Of a stretch of 64,000 nt of DNA, positions 56,244-64,000 are shown piece by piece; the stretch's first letter is position 1, and the number at the start of each line of letters is the position of its first letter. The stretch is from NCBI GenBank assembly GCA_016281535.1, contig JAEEIT010000129.1, forward strand, positions 24,812-88,811, given 5' to 3'. The position numbers and the translations under genes were made by a program. The DNA comes from Clostridia bacterium. Its GTDB lineage: Bacteria > Bacillota > Clostridia > Saccharofermentanales > Saccharofermentanaceae. The notes below the pieces were generated by a model. That model did not search any database. It was not told the DNA's origin and worked only from the letters and a program-made list of their open reading frames with translations.

Positions 56244-57155
56244 ATGGATTACATTTTAACGACTCATGAACTGACCAAAACGTATGGCAAGTACAACGCG
56301 GCCAATGAAGTATCCATTCACGTCCAGCGCGGCGGAATCTATGGCCTGATCGGAAGAAACGGTGCAGGTAAGACCACATTGATGAAGATGATCGGCGGAC
56401 TTTCCCGTCCGACTTCCGGACACTTCGAGATCCACGGTAAGAACGGGGAGACCACAGAGCAGATGATGCCGAAGGTCGGTATCCTGATCGAAGCCCCCGG
56501 CCTGTATCCGAATATGACGGCGATGCAGAACCTGACCACGAAGGCAATCGCGCTGGGGATCCACGATAAGAAATATCTGCAGGGCCTTCTCGAAGAAGTC
56601 GGACTTGCGGATACCGGTAAGAAGAAAGCGAAGCAGTTCTCACTCGGTATGAAGCAGCGTCTGGGCATCGCGATGGCACTTGTGAATCAGCCGGAGCTCC
56701 TGATCCTCGACGAGCCGATCAACGGACTGGATCCGCAGGGTATCGCGGAAATGAGAGCGATCCTCCACCACCTTTGCCATGACCGTGGTATCACGATCCT
56801 GATCAGCAGCCACATACTGGATGAACTCTCGAAGGTGGCCACACAGTATGGAATCATCCACGAAGGAAAGCTTCTGGAAGAAGAGACGAAAGAAGAACTG
56901 TTCAGCAAGTGCTGTGAGAGACTGGAACTCCGTACCAGCGATATCGGAAAGACACTGCAGATCCTCGGGCTCATGGGATTCTCGAAGATGGAAGTCAAGG
57001 ACGATGCCATCAATATCTATGAACGGATCAATGAGAGCGGCGCGATCACCGTAGCACTGGCGAAGGAGAACATCCAGACCAATGAGATCGCAGTAAAGAG
57101 TGAAGCACTTGAAGATTATTACTTCCAGCTGACAGGAGGAAAAGAAAATGTTTAA
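56244..57155 (+). CDS. ABC transporter ATPase 2
   Basis: A 303-residue paralogue of ATPase 1, with the same GRNGAGKTTL, FSLGMKQRLGIAMAL and LDEPINGLDPQGIAE motifs and the same C-terminal ending (EALEDYYFQLTGG). AAGGAGGAG precedes the ATG. It is paired with permease 2 by an eight-base overlap, exactly like the first pair, which shows that the pair arose by duplication. Confidence 0.93.
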   Translation: MDYILTTHELTKTYGKYNAANEVSIHVQRGGIYGLIGRNGAGKTTLMKMIGGLSRPTSGHFEIHGKNGETTEQMMPKVGILIEAPGLYPNMTAMQNLTTKAIALGIHDKKYLQGLLEEVGLADTGKKKAKQFSLGMKQRLGIAMALVNQPELLILDEPINGLDPQGIAEMRAILHHLCHDRGITILISSHILDELSKVATQYGIIHEGKLLEEETKEELFSKCCERLELRTSDIGKTLQILGLMGFSKMEVKDDAINIYERINESGAITVALAKENIQTNEIAVKSEALEDYYFQLTGGKENV

Positions 57156-57948
57156 TTTGATCAAGATGAATCTGTACCGCATGACACATGCGGTATCTAC
57201 CTGGGTAATCGCTATCGTGACCGTGCTGTATGCATTCCTTCAGTTCGGTGCACTCAAGCTCATGATGGATGACCCGCTGCACATGTTTGACGGAGGTGCC
57301 GTTTCGATTCTGGGAATGGATAATGTGACAGGCGTTGATACCGTTACGAATTTCCTTCAGAATTCCAATGTTCTTATCATCTTCGCTGTCTTCGTCGTGA
57401 TCTTCGCCAATGCGGAGCAGAAGTGCGGATTCGACAAGAACATCATCGGGATCACACAGCACAGATGGAAGCACACAGTCGCCAGATGGCTCTCCGCCGT
57501 GATCGGTGTTACGGCTCTTATCCTGCTCGGTTACGGGATCATGTTCGGCCTGTCTGCTCTCTTTATCAATCACTTCACACTCGGAAGTGTCGCAGCGATT
57601 GCAAGATCCTTCGGACTGATGTATATGGGCATGGTTGCCTTCTCCGCAGTATTCTTCTTCTTTACCACACTCTTTAAGAGCTCTGCCGGCGGCATCGTTG
57701 CCTCCCTGGTGATCTCTCTGGGTATCCTGAATCTGATCGAGAAGCTTCTGGACCTTCTTACCAAGAAGTTCATCTCCAACCCGAGATTCCTTCCGTCTGA
57801 CTTCTTCTTCGACAATGCGTACATGACATTCGATCATGCCGGAGCCGGTACCAAGGCCATCCTCGGATTCGTAGCCATCTGCGCGGTATACGCCATCATC
57901 TCTATGGGTGCGAGCATGCTCCTGCAGCAGAGAAGAGACGTGAAATGA
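57148..57948 (+). CDS. ABC-2 type permease 2
   Basis: A 266-residue permease with about six hydrophobic segments (STWVIAIVTVLYAFLQF; LIIFAVFVVIFAN; VIGVTALILLGYGIMFGLSA; GGIVASLVISLGILNLI; ILGFVAICAVYAIISMGAS). It resembles permease 1 in length, in the start (MFNLIKMNLYRM against MFNVLRMHMYRV) and in the FKSSAGGIV/FKSPVGGMV segment. It ends its own unit, before a strong terminator. Confidence 0.85.
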   Translation: MFNLIKMNLYRMTHAVSTWVIAIVTVLYAFLQFGALKLMMDDPLHMFDGGAVSILGMDNVTGVDTVTNFLQNSNVLIIFAVFVVIFANAEQKCGFDKNIIGITQHRWKHTVARWLSAVIGVTALILLGYGIMFGLSALFINHFTLGSVAAIARSFGLMYMGMVAFSAVFFFFTTLFKSSAGGIVASLVISLGILNLIEKLLDLLTKKFISNPRFLPSDFFFDNAYMTFDHAGAGTKAILGFVAICAVYAIISMGASMLLQQRRDVK

Positions 57949-57992
57949 TTACACAGCATGACCTTTCGTAACATAATACCCTCTTAACAAGG

Positions 57993-58038
57993 AAATAGAA
58001 CTCGGCCCTGATGAAGCGCCGGTGTTCTATTTTCTTTT
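57993..58038 (+). terminator. Intrinsic terminator after permease 2
   Basis: AAATAGAAC (57993-58001) pairs with GTTCTATTT (58024-58032), with an inner CGGC/GCCG stem, followed by TCTTTT. Confidence 0.85.
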
Positions 58039-58065
58039 ACCATACAAAATAGGAAATGATATAAT
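58037..58065 (+). promoter_or_regulatory. Promoter for the ATPase 3-kinase unit
   Basis: TTACCA (58037-58042), 17-base spacer and extended -10 TGA TATAAT (58057-58065), directly after the upstream terminator. Confidence 0.65.
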
Positions 58066-58110
58066 AAGACACGCGGGCGTCCGTGTGAAACAGCAAAGAA
58101 GGAGCATAAA

Positions 58111-59037
58111 GTGGAAGAGTATATTCTGGAAACGGATAATATCACGAAGAAGTACGGTGCCATCATCGCAGTCGATCATGTCTCGATCCATCTGAAAAGA
58201 GGCGAGATCTATGGCCTGATCGGCAGGAACGGTGCCGGTAAGACAACGCTTCTGAAGATGCTGGCGGGACTGGCGAAACCGACCGAAGGAAGTTACCGGA
58301 TCTTCGGCGAGTCCGAGAAGAAAACGGCGAAGCTTCGTGACCGGATCGGAGTCCTGGTCGAGAGCCCGGGGCTGATCCCGAATATCAGCGCCATGGAGAA
58401 TATGAAACTCCAGGCACTGATGCTGGGCATGAACGACGAAGCTTTTCTACTGGAATTACTACACGATGTCGGACTGGGGAACACAGGGAAACTGGCCGTG
58501 CGGAAGTTCTCCATGGGTATGAAACAACGTCTGGGTATCGCCATCGCGCTGGTCGGACATCCGGATCTTCTTCTGCTGGACGAACCGATCAACGGACTGG
58601 ATCCACAGGGTATCGTCGAGATCCGTGAACTGATCGAGCGCCTGAGTAAAGAGAGACATATCACGATCATGATCTCTTCCCATATTCTCGAGGAGCTGTC
58701 CAAGATCGCCACGAGATATGGCATTATCCATCACGGACAGATCATAGATGAGTTTACGCATCAGGAACTGCTCCGTCGCTGCAGTGAGCGGATCGAGCTC
58801 CGTCCGAGTGATGCGACCCGTGCCGTTACGGTGATCGAAGGCATGGGGATCCGGGATTTTAAGGTGCTCGATAACAGCATCATCCAGATCTTCGAACGGC
58901 TCGATGACAGTGGGGAGATCGTCCTGGAACTGGCGAAGAATAACATTAAGACACTGAACATCGCTGTGAAGAACGAAGCGCTCGAGGATTATTATCTGTC
59001 GATCACGGGTGGCGCAGATGTCGCCCGTCGGGCGTAA
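58111..59037 (+). CDS. ABC transporter ATPase 3
   Basis: A 308-residue third paralogue with GRNGAGKTTLLKML, FSMGMKQRLGIAIAL and LDEPINGLDPQGIVE. The GTG start has AAGGAG seven bases upstream. Unlike the first two it has no permease gene: the histidine kinase follows after 17 bases. It may work with permease 1 or 2, or have a regulatory role. The C-terminus (EALEDYYLSITGG) still matches the paralogues. Confidence 0.92.
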   Translation: MEEYILETDNITKKYGAIIAVDHVSIHLKRGEIYGLIGRNGAGKTTLLKMLAGLAKPTEGSYRIFGESEKKTAKLRDRIGVLVESPGLIPNISAMENMKLQALMLGMNDEAFLLELLHDVGLGNTGKLAVRKFSMGMKQRLGIAIALVGHPDLLLLDEPINGLDPQGIVEIRELIERLSKERHITIMISSHILEELSKIATRYGIIHHGQIIDEFTHQELLRRCSERIELRPSDATRAVTVIEGMGIRDFKVLDNSIIQIFERLDDSGEIVLELAKNNIKTLNIAVKNEALEDYYLSITGGADVARRA

Positions 59038-59054
59038 GGAAAGGAAAAGGGGAT

Positions 59055-60053
59055 ATGATTTTCTGGGCCATCGGAGCAACCATACTGGCTATCGCTCTCT
59101 TTATAGCATTCATCCGGTACCGTAACCAGATCCGGAAGAACTGCCGCCAGCTGGAAGTGATGAACCGCCATGCCTCGAACCAGCGGCTGACTTCCGAGGT
59201 GCCGTATAAGGAAGTAAACGAATTAGTACTTCTGATCAATGAACTCTGTAACCGTTATCAGGAAGAGGGCATCATCATGGAGAGAAACGAGAATGCCCTG
59301 AAGGAAGCCGTCGCCAATCTGTCCCACGATATCCGTACACCGCTTACCTCACTCGACGGCTACGTCCAGCTGCTGGTCATGTCCGACTCCGCGGAGGAGA
59401 AGGAACACTATCTGCAGATCATCAAGAACCGTATCGAGAGCCTGAAGGAACTCCTTGAGGAACTCTTCACCTATACGAAGATGCAGGATCAGAACTATGA
59501 ACTGTCTACGGTACCGATGGACGGCCGGCAGTGTATCTGTGAGACTGTACTGTCTTTCTATGAGGATTTCGAGAAGAGAGGCCTGTCGCCGGAGGTGAAC
59601 TTCTGCGAAGAGAATCTCATGATCAAGGGCAACGAGGTGGCGCTGCGCCGGGTGGTCCAGAATCTGGTGAAGAATGCGCTGGAACACGGGAAGAACCGTC
59701 TCGGCATGACGCTGGAAAAGTCGGAAGGAAATCTGCGGTTTACCTGCTTTAACGACAAGAAACCGGAGGAGATCATCGATGTGGATAAGATCTTCACGCG
59801 GTTCTACAAGGGAGATAAAGCGAGGACTTCGACCTCGACAGGCCTGGGACTCGCTATTGCGAAGGGACTGGTCGACCGTATGAACGGAACGATCAGGGCA
59901 GACGTGGAGAACGAGATCTTCCGTGTCGATGTCCGGATCCCGCTATATGATCCGAATCGTCCGGAGCCGGTTGCTGAGAAAAAGCCTTCTGAGAAGAAGT
60001 CTTCGGAGAAACGTTCGAAGGAAAAACTGAAGAATATTTCTAAAGACCATTGA
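59055..60053 (+). CDS. Sensor histidine kinase, minimal sensor
   Basis: A 332-residue kinase. One N-terminal membrane helix (FWAIGATILAIALFIAFI) and no outer sensor domain; then a HisKA domain with the phosphorylated histidine in ANLSHDIRTPLTSLDG, N box QNLVKNALEHGK and G2 box STSTGLGLAIAKGL. The C-terminal tail is Lys/Ser/Glu-rich. Such kinases with short N-termini often sense through an ABC transporter, and this one is the likely partner of the response regulator at 53626. The stop overlaps the tRNA promoter. Confidence 0.9.
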   Translation: MIFWAIGATILAIALFIAFIRYRNQIRKNCRQLEVMNRHASNQRLTSEVPYKEVNELVLLINELCNRYQEEGIIMERNENALKEAVANLSHDIRTPLTSLDGYVQLLVMSDSAEEKEHYLQIIKNRIESLKELLEELFTYTKMQDQNYELSTVPMDGRQCICETVLSFYEDFEKRGLSPEVNFCEENLMIKGNEVALRRVVQNLVKNALEHGKNRLGMTLEKSEGNLRFTCFNDKKPEEIIDVDKIFTRFYKGDKARTSTSTGLGLAIAKGLVDRMNGTIRADVENEIFRVDVRIPLYDPNRPEPVAEKKPSEKKSSEKRSKEKLKNISKDH

Positions 60054-60078
60054 CAACGAAGAATCTTCGGACTAAAAT
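60051..60078 (+). promoter_or_regulatory. Promoter for tRNA-Arg
   Basis: TTGACA (60051-60056), 16-base spacer, TAAAAT (60073-60078), 32 bases before the tRNA. The -35 contains the stop codon of the kinase gene. Confidence 0.75.
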
Positions 60079-60110
60079 ACATCATGCTGTGCAAGCGGCA
60101 ACGAATATTT

Positions 60111-60187
60111 GCGCCCGTAGCTCAACTGGATAGAGTGTCTGACTACGGATCAGAAGGTTGTGGATTCGATCTCTGCCGGGCGCGCCA
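60111..60187 (+). tRNA. tRNA-Arg (anticodon ACG)
   Basis: Acceptor GCGCCCG pairs with CGGGCGC, then G and encoded CCA. The D arm is GCTC..GAGT, the anticodon arm TCTGA-CTACGGA-TCAGA with anticodon ACG, and the T loop TTCGATC. A34 is the substrate of TadA, also encoded in this window (21298). Confidence 0.97.
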
Positions 60188-60191
60188 GATC

Positions 60192-60234
60192 AGGACCGTT
60201 TCTTGAAGGAGACTTCGGAGACGGTCCTTTTTCC
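60192..60234 (+). terminator. Terminator after tRNA-Arg
   Basis: AGGACCGTTTC pairs with GAGACGGTCCT around a loop, followed by TTTTT. Confidence 0.85.
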
Positions 60235-60297
60235 GCTTAGGGAAAGGCGGCAGACGGGAGCTTCGGGGAAGTACGACAGGGATGTTGGAAAAGATGA

Positions 60298-60326
60298 TTG
60301 AAATACTGGATATTCTGTGATAAAAT
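60298..60326 (+). promoter_or_regulatory. Promoter for tig
   Basis: TTGAAA (60298-60303), 17-base spacer, extended -10 TGA TAAAAT (60318-60326), about 45 bases upstream of the start. Confidence 0.75.
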
Positions 60327-60374
60327 ACCTGTTCGTGTGACTAGATTTTCATTTTATATATGGAGGATATATAT

Positions 60375-61703
60375 ATGGCATCGATCGAGAAAAAGGATAA
60401 CAATATCGTAGTTATCTCATTAGAAGCATCCCAGGAAGAGTTTAAGGACGCGATGATGAAGTCCTTCAACAAGAATAAGAACCGTTTCCAGATCCCTGGT
60501 TTCCGTAAGGGTAAGGCACCGTTCAAGCTCGTTACCCAGTACTATGGCGAGGGCGTTCTTTATGATGATGCCATTGATTTTGTTGTAAATCCTGCTTACC
60601 AGGCAGCGGTGAAGGAGAATAACCTGGAGGTCGTTTCCCGTCCGGAACTGGATATCCAGGAGATCGGTCTGGATAAGGGCATGAAGTACACCGTTTCCGT
60701 AACCGTGAAGCCGGAAGTGGAACTCGGCCAGTACGAGGGTGTAGAAGCAGAGTACCGCTATATTGCTCCGACAGATGAGACGGTCGAGGCTGAGCTGAAG
60801 CGTCAGCAGGACAGAAACGGCCGTATGGTTCCGGTCGAGGGACGTGCGGTTGAAGATGGCGATACCGTTACCATCGACTACGAAGGTTTCGTTGACGGTG
60901 TGGCTTTCGAAGGCGGAAAGGACGAGGGTCACAATCTGAAGATCGGTTCCAATTCCTTCATCCCGGGCTTCGAGGAGCAGCTCATCGGACATAACATCGA
61001 CGAAGAGTTCCCGATCACAGTGACTTTCCCGGAGGACTATCACGCGGAGAACCTCAAGGGCAAGGAAGCGACATTCCAGATCAAGATCCACGACATTAAG
61101 GTCAAGGAACTTCCGGAGCTGGACGATGATTTCGCGAAGGATGTTTCCGAGTTCGATACTCTCGAAGAGTATAAGGCAGACATCCTGAAGACACAGACCG
61201 AGCAGGCGGAGAAGTCCGCTCAGGACCGTTTCGAGAACGAGGTGGTCAAGGTCGTAACCGAGAATGCGAAGGTAGACGTTCCGGACTGCATGGTCGAGAC
61301 AGAGATCGACAGCATGATCGATGAGCAGAGCTACCGTATGAGATCCCAGGGCATCGAACTGGAGATGTATTTGAAGTACATGGGCCAGACCATGGAGGAA
61401 TACCGCGAGGGTATCCGCACGATGGCGGCTTCCCGTGTGAAGACTTCTCTGGTGCTCGAGGCTGTCGGTAAGGCGATGAACATCGAAGCCACCGATGCAG
61501 ATGTCGAGGAAGAAGCAGAGAAGATCGCTGCACAGTATGGCATGAAGAAGGAAGATTTCATGGCCCGCATCAAGGACAACGATCAGTTTATCCGTGACAG
61601 CATCATCGGCAGAAAGACCGTAGACGCCCTTGCTGAGAAGGCGGTTAAGGTCGAGCCGAAGGAAGAGCCGAAGGAAGAGAAAGAAGCTTCTTCTGAGGAG
61701 TGA
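60375..61703 (+). CDS. tig: Trigger factor
   Basis: A 442-residue ribosome-bound chaperone and prolyl isomerase. The ribosome-docking motif is GFRKGKAPFKLV near residue 45, the FKBP-like domain starts DGDTVTIDYEGFVDGVAFEGG near residue 160 (quoted in part: TVTIDYEGFVDG), and the C-terminal arm is helical with an acidic end. ATG 60375 is used because GGAGG lies eight bases before it; the track's ATG 60360 overlaps that site. clpX follows but clpP is not between them. Confidence 0.96.
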   Translation: MASIEKKDNNIVVISLEASQEEFKDAMMKSFNKNKNRFQIPGFRKGKAPFKLVTQYYGEGVLYDDAIDFVVNPAYQAAVKENNLEVVSRPELDIQEIGLDKGMKYTVSVTVKPEVELGQYEGVEAEYRYIAPTDETVEAELKRQQDRNGRMVPVEGRAVEDGDTVTIDYEGFVDGVAFEGGKDEGHNLKIGSNSFIPGFEEQLIGHNIDEEFPITVTFPEDYHAENLKGKEATFQIKIHDIKVKELPELDDDFAKDVSEFDTLEEYKADILKTQTEQAEKSAQDRFENEVVKVVTENAKVDVPDCMVETEIDSMIDEQSYRMRSQGIELEMYLKYMGQTMEEYREGIRTMAASRVKTSLVLEAVGKAMNIEATDADVEEEAEKIAAQYGMKKEDFMARIKDNDQFIRDSIIGRKTVDALAEKAVKVEPKEEPKEEKEASSEE

Positions 61704-61727
61704 TCCTTCCGATAGAAAAAGAATTCC

Positions 61728-61764
61728 GATGCCTCATTTGCGAAAAGCAGATGAGGCATTTTTC
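61728..61764 (+). terminator. Intrinsic terminator after tig
   Basis: ATGCCTCATTTGC pairs with GCAGATGAGGCAT around GAAAA, followed by TTTTT. It separates tig from clpX. Confidence 0.9.
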
Positions 61765-61842
61765 TACGTTCGCAAATTGAAAAGAATTAGTAACACAAAA
61801 ATCGATATCCTCGATTGATTCATAAGTAGACTTCGGGTAACA

Positions 61843-61851
61843 TGATATAAG
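61843..61851 (+). promoter_or_regulatory. Extended -10 promoter for clpX
   Basis: TGA TATAAG, 60 bases before the clpX start, after the tig terminator. No strong -35 is visible. Confidence 0.5.
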
Positions 61852-61910
61852 AAAAGATATGCAGAACGGAATGGTTTCCAATCATGTTCTGTAGTGATAG
61901 AGGAGTTTGT

Positions 61911-63221
61911 ATGGGTAAAGACGATAGGCTGGACTTTGATGGAATCATTCATTGCTCTTTCTGTGGAAAGGGTGAGAACGAGGTTTCCCGCATGCTTGCG
62001 GGTCCGCCGGGCATATATATCTGTAATGAATGCGTGATGATCTGTGAATCGATCCTTCAGGAGGATGAGGTTGGCTTTAAGCCGACGAAGTCCGGAAAGT
62101 CCACGCAGAAGGATCATCTGCCGACACCGGCTGAACTGAAGGCGGCGCTTGATGAGTATGTTATCGGTCAGGAGCAGGCGAAGAAGGCTCTGGCTGTTGC
62201 GGTATATAACCACTATAAGCGTGTCTTCTCCAAGTTCAATTCTACGGATGATATCGAACTTACGAAGAGTAATATCCTCCTGATCGGACCGACGGGCTGT
62301 GGGAAGACGCTTCTGGCCCAGACACTGGCACGTGCGCTGAATGTTCCTTTCGCCATCGCGGATGCGACGACCCTGACAGAGGCCGGTTATGTGGGTGAGG
62401 ATGTCGAGAACATTCTTCTGAAGCTTCTTCAGGCGGCAGACTATAATGTCGAGGCGGCCCAGAAGGGAATCGTCTATATCGATGAGATCGATAAGATCAC
62501 CAAGAAGTCCGAGAATCCGTCGATCACCCGTGATGTAAGTGGTGAGGGCGTGCAGCAGGCCCTGCTTAAGATCCTGGAGAGTACCGTGGCGAATGTGCCT
62601 CCGCAAGGCGGAAGAAAGCATCCGCATCAGGAGTTCATCCAGATCGATACGACCAATATCCTCTTTATCTGCGGCGGTGCCTTCGATGGACTGGAGAAGA
62701 TCATCGAGCAGCGTATCGGTAAGAAGAATTTCGGATTCGGTGCCGAGATCGTTTCCCAGCAGGAGAAGCAGGCCGGTGAGTGGCTCAGTGAGCTGGTGCC
62801 GCAGGATCTGATGAAGTACGGCCTGATCCCGGAGTTTATCGGACGTGTGCCGATCAACGTCACGCTCGACGGCCTGGATGAAGAGGCTCTGATCCGGATC
62901 CTTCGTGAGCCGAAGAATGCGCTGCTGAAGCAGTACTGGAAGATGCTGAAGATGGATGGTGTCGAGCTGGAGTTCGACGATGATGCTGTCGAAGCCATCG
63001 CGAAGAAAGCCATCGAGAGAAAGACCGGTGCGCGTGGTCTTCGTGCGATCCTGGAGGATCTGATGATGGACATCATGTACGAAGTGCCGTCTGAGCAGGA
63101 CGCGGTCAAGTGTATCGTACATAAGGATTGTGTAACGGAAGGTGCCCGCCCTGAGCTGATCAAAGGTGCGAAACCGAAGAAGCAGAGAAGCAGCAGGGAG
63201 AAAGAAGAAAAGGGCGCTTGA
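61911..63221 (+). CDS. clpX: ClpX protease ATPase subunit
   Basis: A 436-residue AAA+ unfoldase. The C4 zinc-binding domain is [11 protein letters not shown] ... CNECVMIC, Walker [16 protein letters not shown], Walker [11 protein letters not shown], and the sensor/arginine region [10 protein letters not shown]. The ClpP-docking loop, normally I/L-G-F, is probably IGKKNFGFG near residue 270. ATG 61911 (GAGGAG upstream) is preferred to the track's 61884. clpP is not adjacent, unlike the common tig-clpP-clpX order. Confidence 0.96.
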   Translation: MGKDDRLDFDGIIHCSFCGKGENEVSRMLAGPPGIYICNECVMICESILQEDEVGFKPTKSGKSTQKDHLPTPAELKAALDEYVIGQEQAKKALAVAVYNHYKRVFSKFNSTDDIELTKSNILLIGPTGCGKTLLAQTLARALNVPFAIADATTLTEAGYVGEDVENILLKLLQAADYNVEAAQKGIVYIDEIDKITKKSENPSITRDVSGEGVQQALLKILESTVANVPPQGGRKHPHQEFIQIDTTNILFICGGAFDGLEKIIEQRIGKKNFGFGAEIVSQQEKQAGEWLSELVPQDLMKYGLIPEFIGRVPINVTLDGLDEEALIRILREPKNALLKQYWKMLKMDGVELEFDDDAVEAIAKKAIERKTGARGLRAILEDLMMDIMYEVPSEQDAVKCIVHKDCVTEGARPELIKGAKPKKQRSSREKEEKGA

Positions 63222-63234
63222 TTGAGGAAGGCGT

Positions 63235-63603
63235 ATGGCGAAGAAACTAAGTCAGCTCATTGCTGAGGCAGAGAAGTTTCTTAAAGAATTTGACCAGGCT
63301 GAAGCAGGTTCCGGAAGCGGCGATCCACGCCGTCTTTCTGACCTGCTTTCTTATATGGAGAGATGGCTTCTGTATTTCCAGCATGAGCGGCTGATCCACC
63401 TGATCGTGACGGTGCTCTTCGCACTGGCCATGCTGATCGTATTCAGTGCTTTTGTCATCTCCGGAGCGCTGTATCTTCTGCCGCTTCTGGCACTGATACT
63501 GGTGCTCCTCGTCCCTTATATCGTTCACTATTTTCACCTGGAAAACGGTGTGCAGAAACTATATACCCTAATTGATGAAATGCTAAAGCGGAAGGAGCAA
63601 TGA
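63235..63603 (+). CDS. Small two-helix membrane protein
   Basis: A 122-residue protein with a soluble N-terminal half (residues 1-58, charged, probably helical) and two membrane helices (LIVTVLFALAMLIVFSAFVI; ALYLLPLLALILVLLVPYIV), then a short charged tail. No family recognised. GAGGAAGG precedes the ATG. It begins 13 bases after clpX and ends just before the kinase gene, so the three may be one transcript. Confidence 0.7.
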   Translation: MAKKLSQLIAEAEKFLKEFDQAEAGSGSGDPRRLSDLLSYMERWLLYFQHERLIHLIVTVLFALAMLIVFSAFVISGALYLLPLLALILVLLVPYIVHYFHLENGVQKLYTLIDEMLKRKEQ

Positions 63604-63605
63604 CT

Positions 63606-64000
63606 ATGGCGAAGTATTACATTTGTCTCGATATCGGCGGCACGAAGGTGCTCGGCGTGATCTTTAACAGCAAGCGTGAGATCGTGTACCGGATCAAGAA
63701 GAAGACGAAGGCCGGCGGAGATGATTCGCAGAATATCGAGAATACGATCATTACGCTGGTGGAAGAACTGATCTCAGAGTTTAAGATCTCCATCAAGGAT
63801 GTGGCGGCGATCGCGGCAGGCGCGCCGGGCGTCATCAATATCGAAAAGGGTGTCGTGCTTTTCTCACCGAATCTTCCCTGGAGAAACTACGAGATCAAGA
63901 AGGCGATCGAGAAGAAGTTCAAGGTGCCGTTCTTTATCGGCAATGACGTAAATGTCGGAGTTTACGGCGAGTGGAAATACGGCGCGGCGAAGGGACTTAC
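63606..64000 (+). CDS. ROK-family sugar kinase, 3'-truncated
   Basis: The first 131 residues of a ROK-family glucokinase-type protein that runs off the window. The phosphate-binding motif is CLDIGGTKVLGVIF, and the sugar-binding block starts FIGNDVNVGVYGEW. ATG 63606 is chosen because GGAG lies eight bases upstream; ATG 63600 overlaps the preceding stop and is too close to the ribosome site. The likely reaction is ATP-dependent phosphorylation of glucose or a related sugar, feeding the pgi step. Confidence 0.88.
   Translation, partial: MAKYYICLDIGGTKVLGVIFNSKREIVYRIKKKTKAGGDDSQNIENTIITLVEELISEFKISIKDVAAIAAGAPGVINIEKGVVLFSPNLPWRNYEIKKAIEKKFKVPFFIGNDVNVGVYGEWKYGAAKGL

Overview
The window reads as chromosomal DNA of an anaerobic Gram-positive bacterium of the class Clostridia. 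The evidence is a SAM-I riboswitch in front of metK, AddAB recombination genes, MrnC (mini-RNase III), ComF, a DUF4364 regulator, Rnf-type electron-transport genes, Tad pilus genes without a secretin, and RNA polymerase sigma factors of the SigA type. I cannot fix the family; an Oscillospiraceae- or Saccharofermentans-like lineage would fit. Nearly all space is coding and most genes lie on the + strand. I see no phage, transposase, rRNA or CRISPR array. Most very long ORFs on the opposite strand are codon-bias shadows.

Layout. 1-2.7 kb: partial HD hydrolase, DUF4364 regulator, pgi. 2.8-5.3 kb: a secreted protein with a tiny ORF behind it and a membrane protein. 5.4-8.1 kb: a radical SAM pair (TIGR03960/TIGR03936 type). 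8.1-12.8 kb: a lipid block (FabT-like MarR regulator, acyl carrier protein, lipid kinase, PlsC-type acyltransferase, acyl-CoA synthetase). 12.8-20.2 kb: addB-addA. 20.3-23.9 kb: two SigA-like sigma factors around tadA and a zinc-ribbon membrane protein. 23.9-28.6 kb: an unusual Rnf-like cluster. 28.6-32.6 kb: an RNA methyltransferase, a DnaA-box cluster, proA, rpiB, upp. 32.7-39.2 kb: the F-type ATP synthase operon. 39.2-44.4 kb (- strand): a reduced Tad pilus cluster. 44.5-53.6 kb: SAM riboswitch-metK, RecD-like helicase, comF, a 6S-like RNA, cysE-cysS-mrnC-rlmB and a lipoprotein. 53.6-60.1 kb: three paralogous ABC ATPases and two permeases bracketed by a response regulator and a histidine kinase. 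60.1-64 kb: tRNA-Arg(ACG), tig, clpX, a small membrane protein and the start of a ROK sugar kinase.

The two strongest novelties are in energy conservation. First, the ATP synthase operon has no separate delta gene. Instead a delta C-terminal domain is fused in frame to the N-terminus of the alpha subunit, and the delta N-terminal domain is not present. Second, the Rnf-like cluster encodes RnfC, RnfD, RnfG and one protein that looks like RnfE fused to RnfA. It has no rnfB beside it, and the residues that normally carry covalent flavin and the membrane [2Fe-2S] cluster appear to be lost, while the RnfC [4Fe-4S] motifs are intact. Other points of interest are a DnaA-box cluster far from dnaA, a FabT-like operator palindrome before the acyl-CoA synthetase, a 32-residue peptide ORF behind the secreted protein, and a TadB-TadC fusion.
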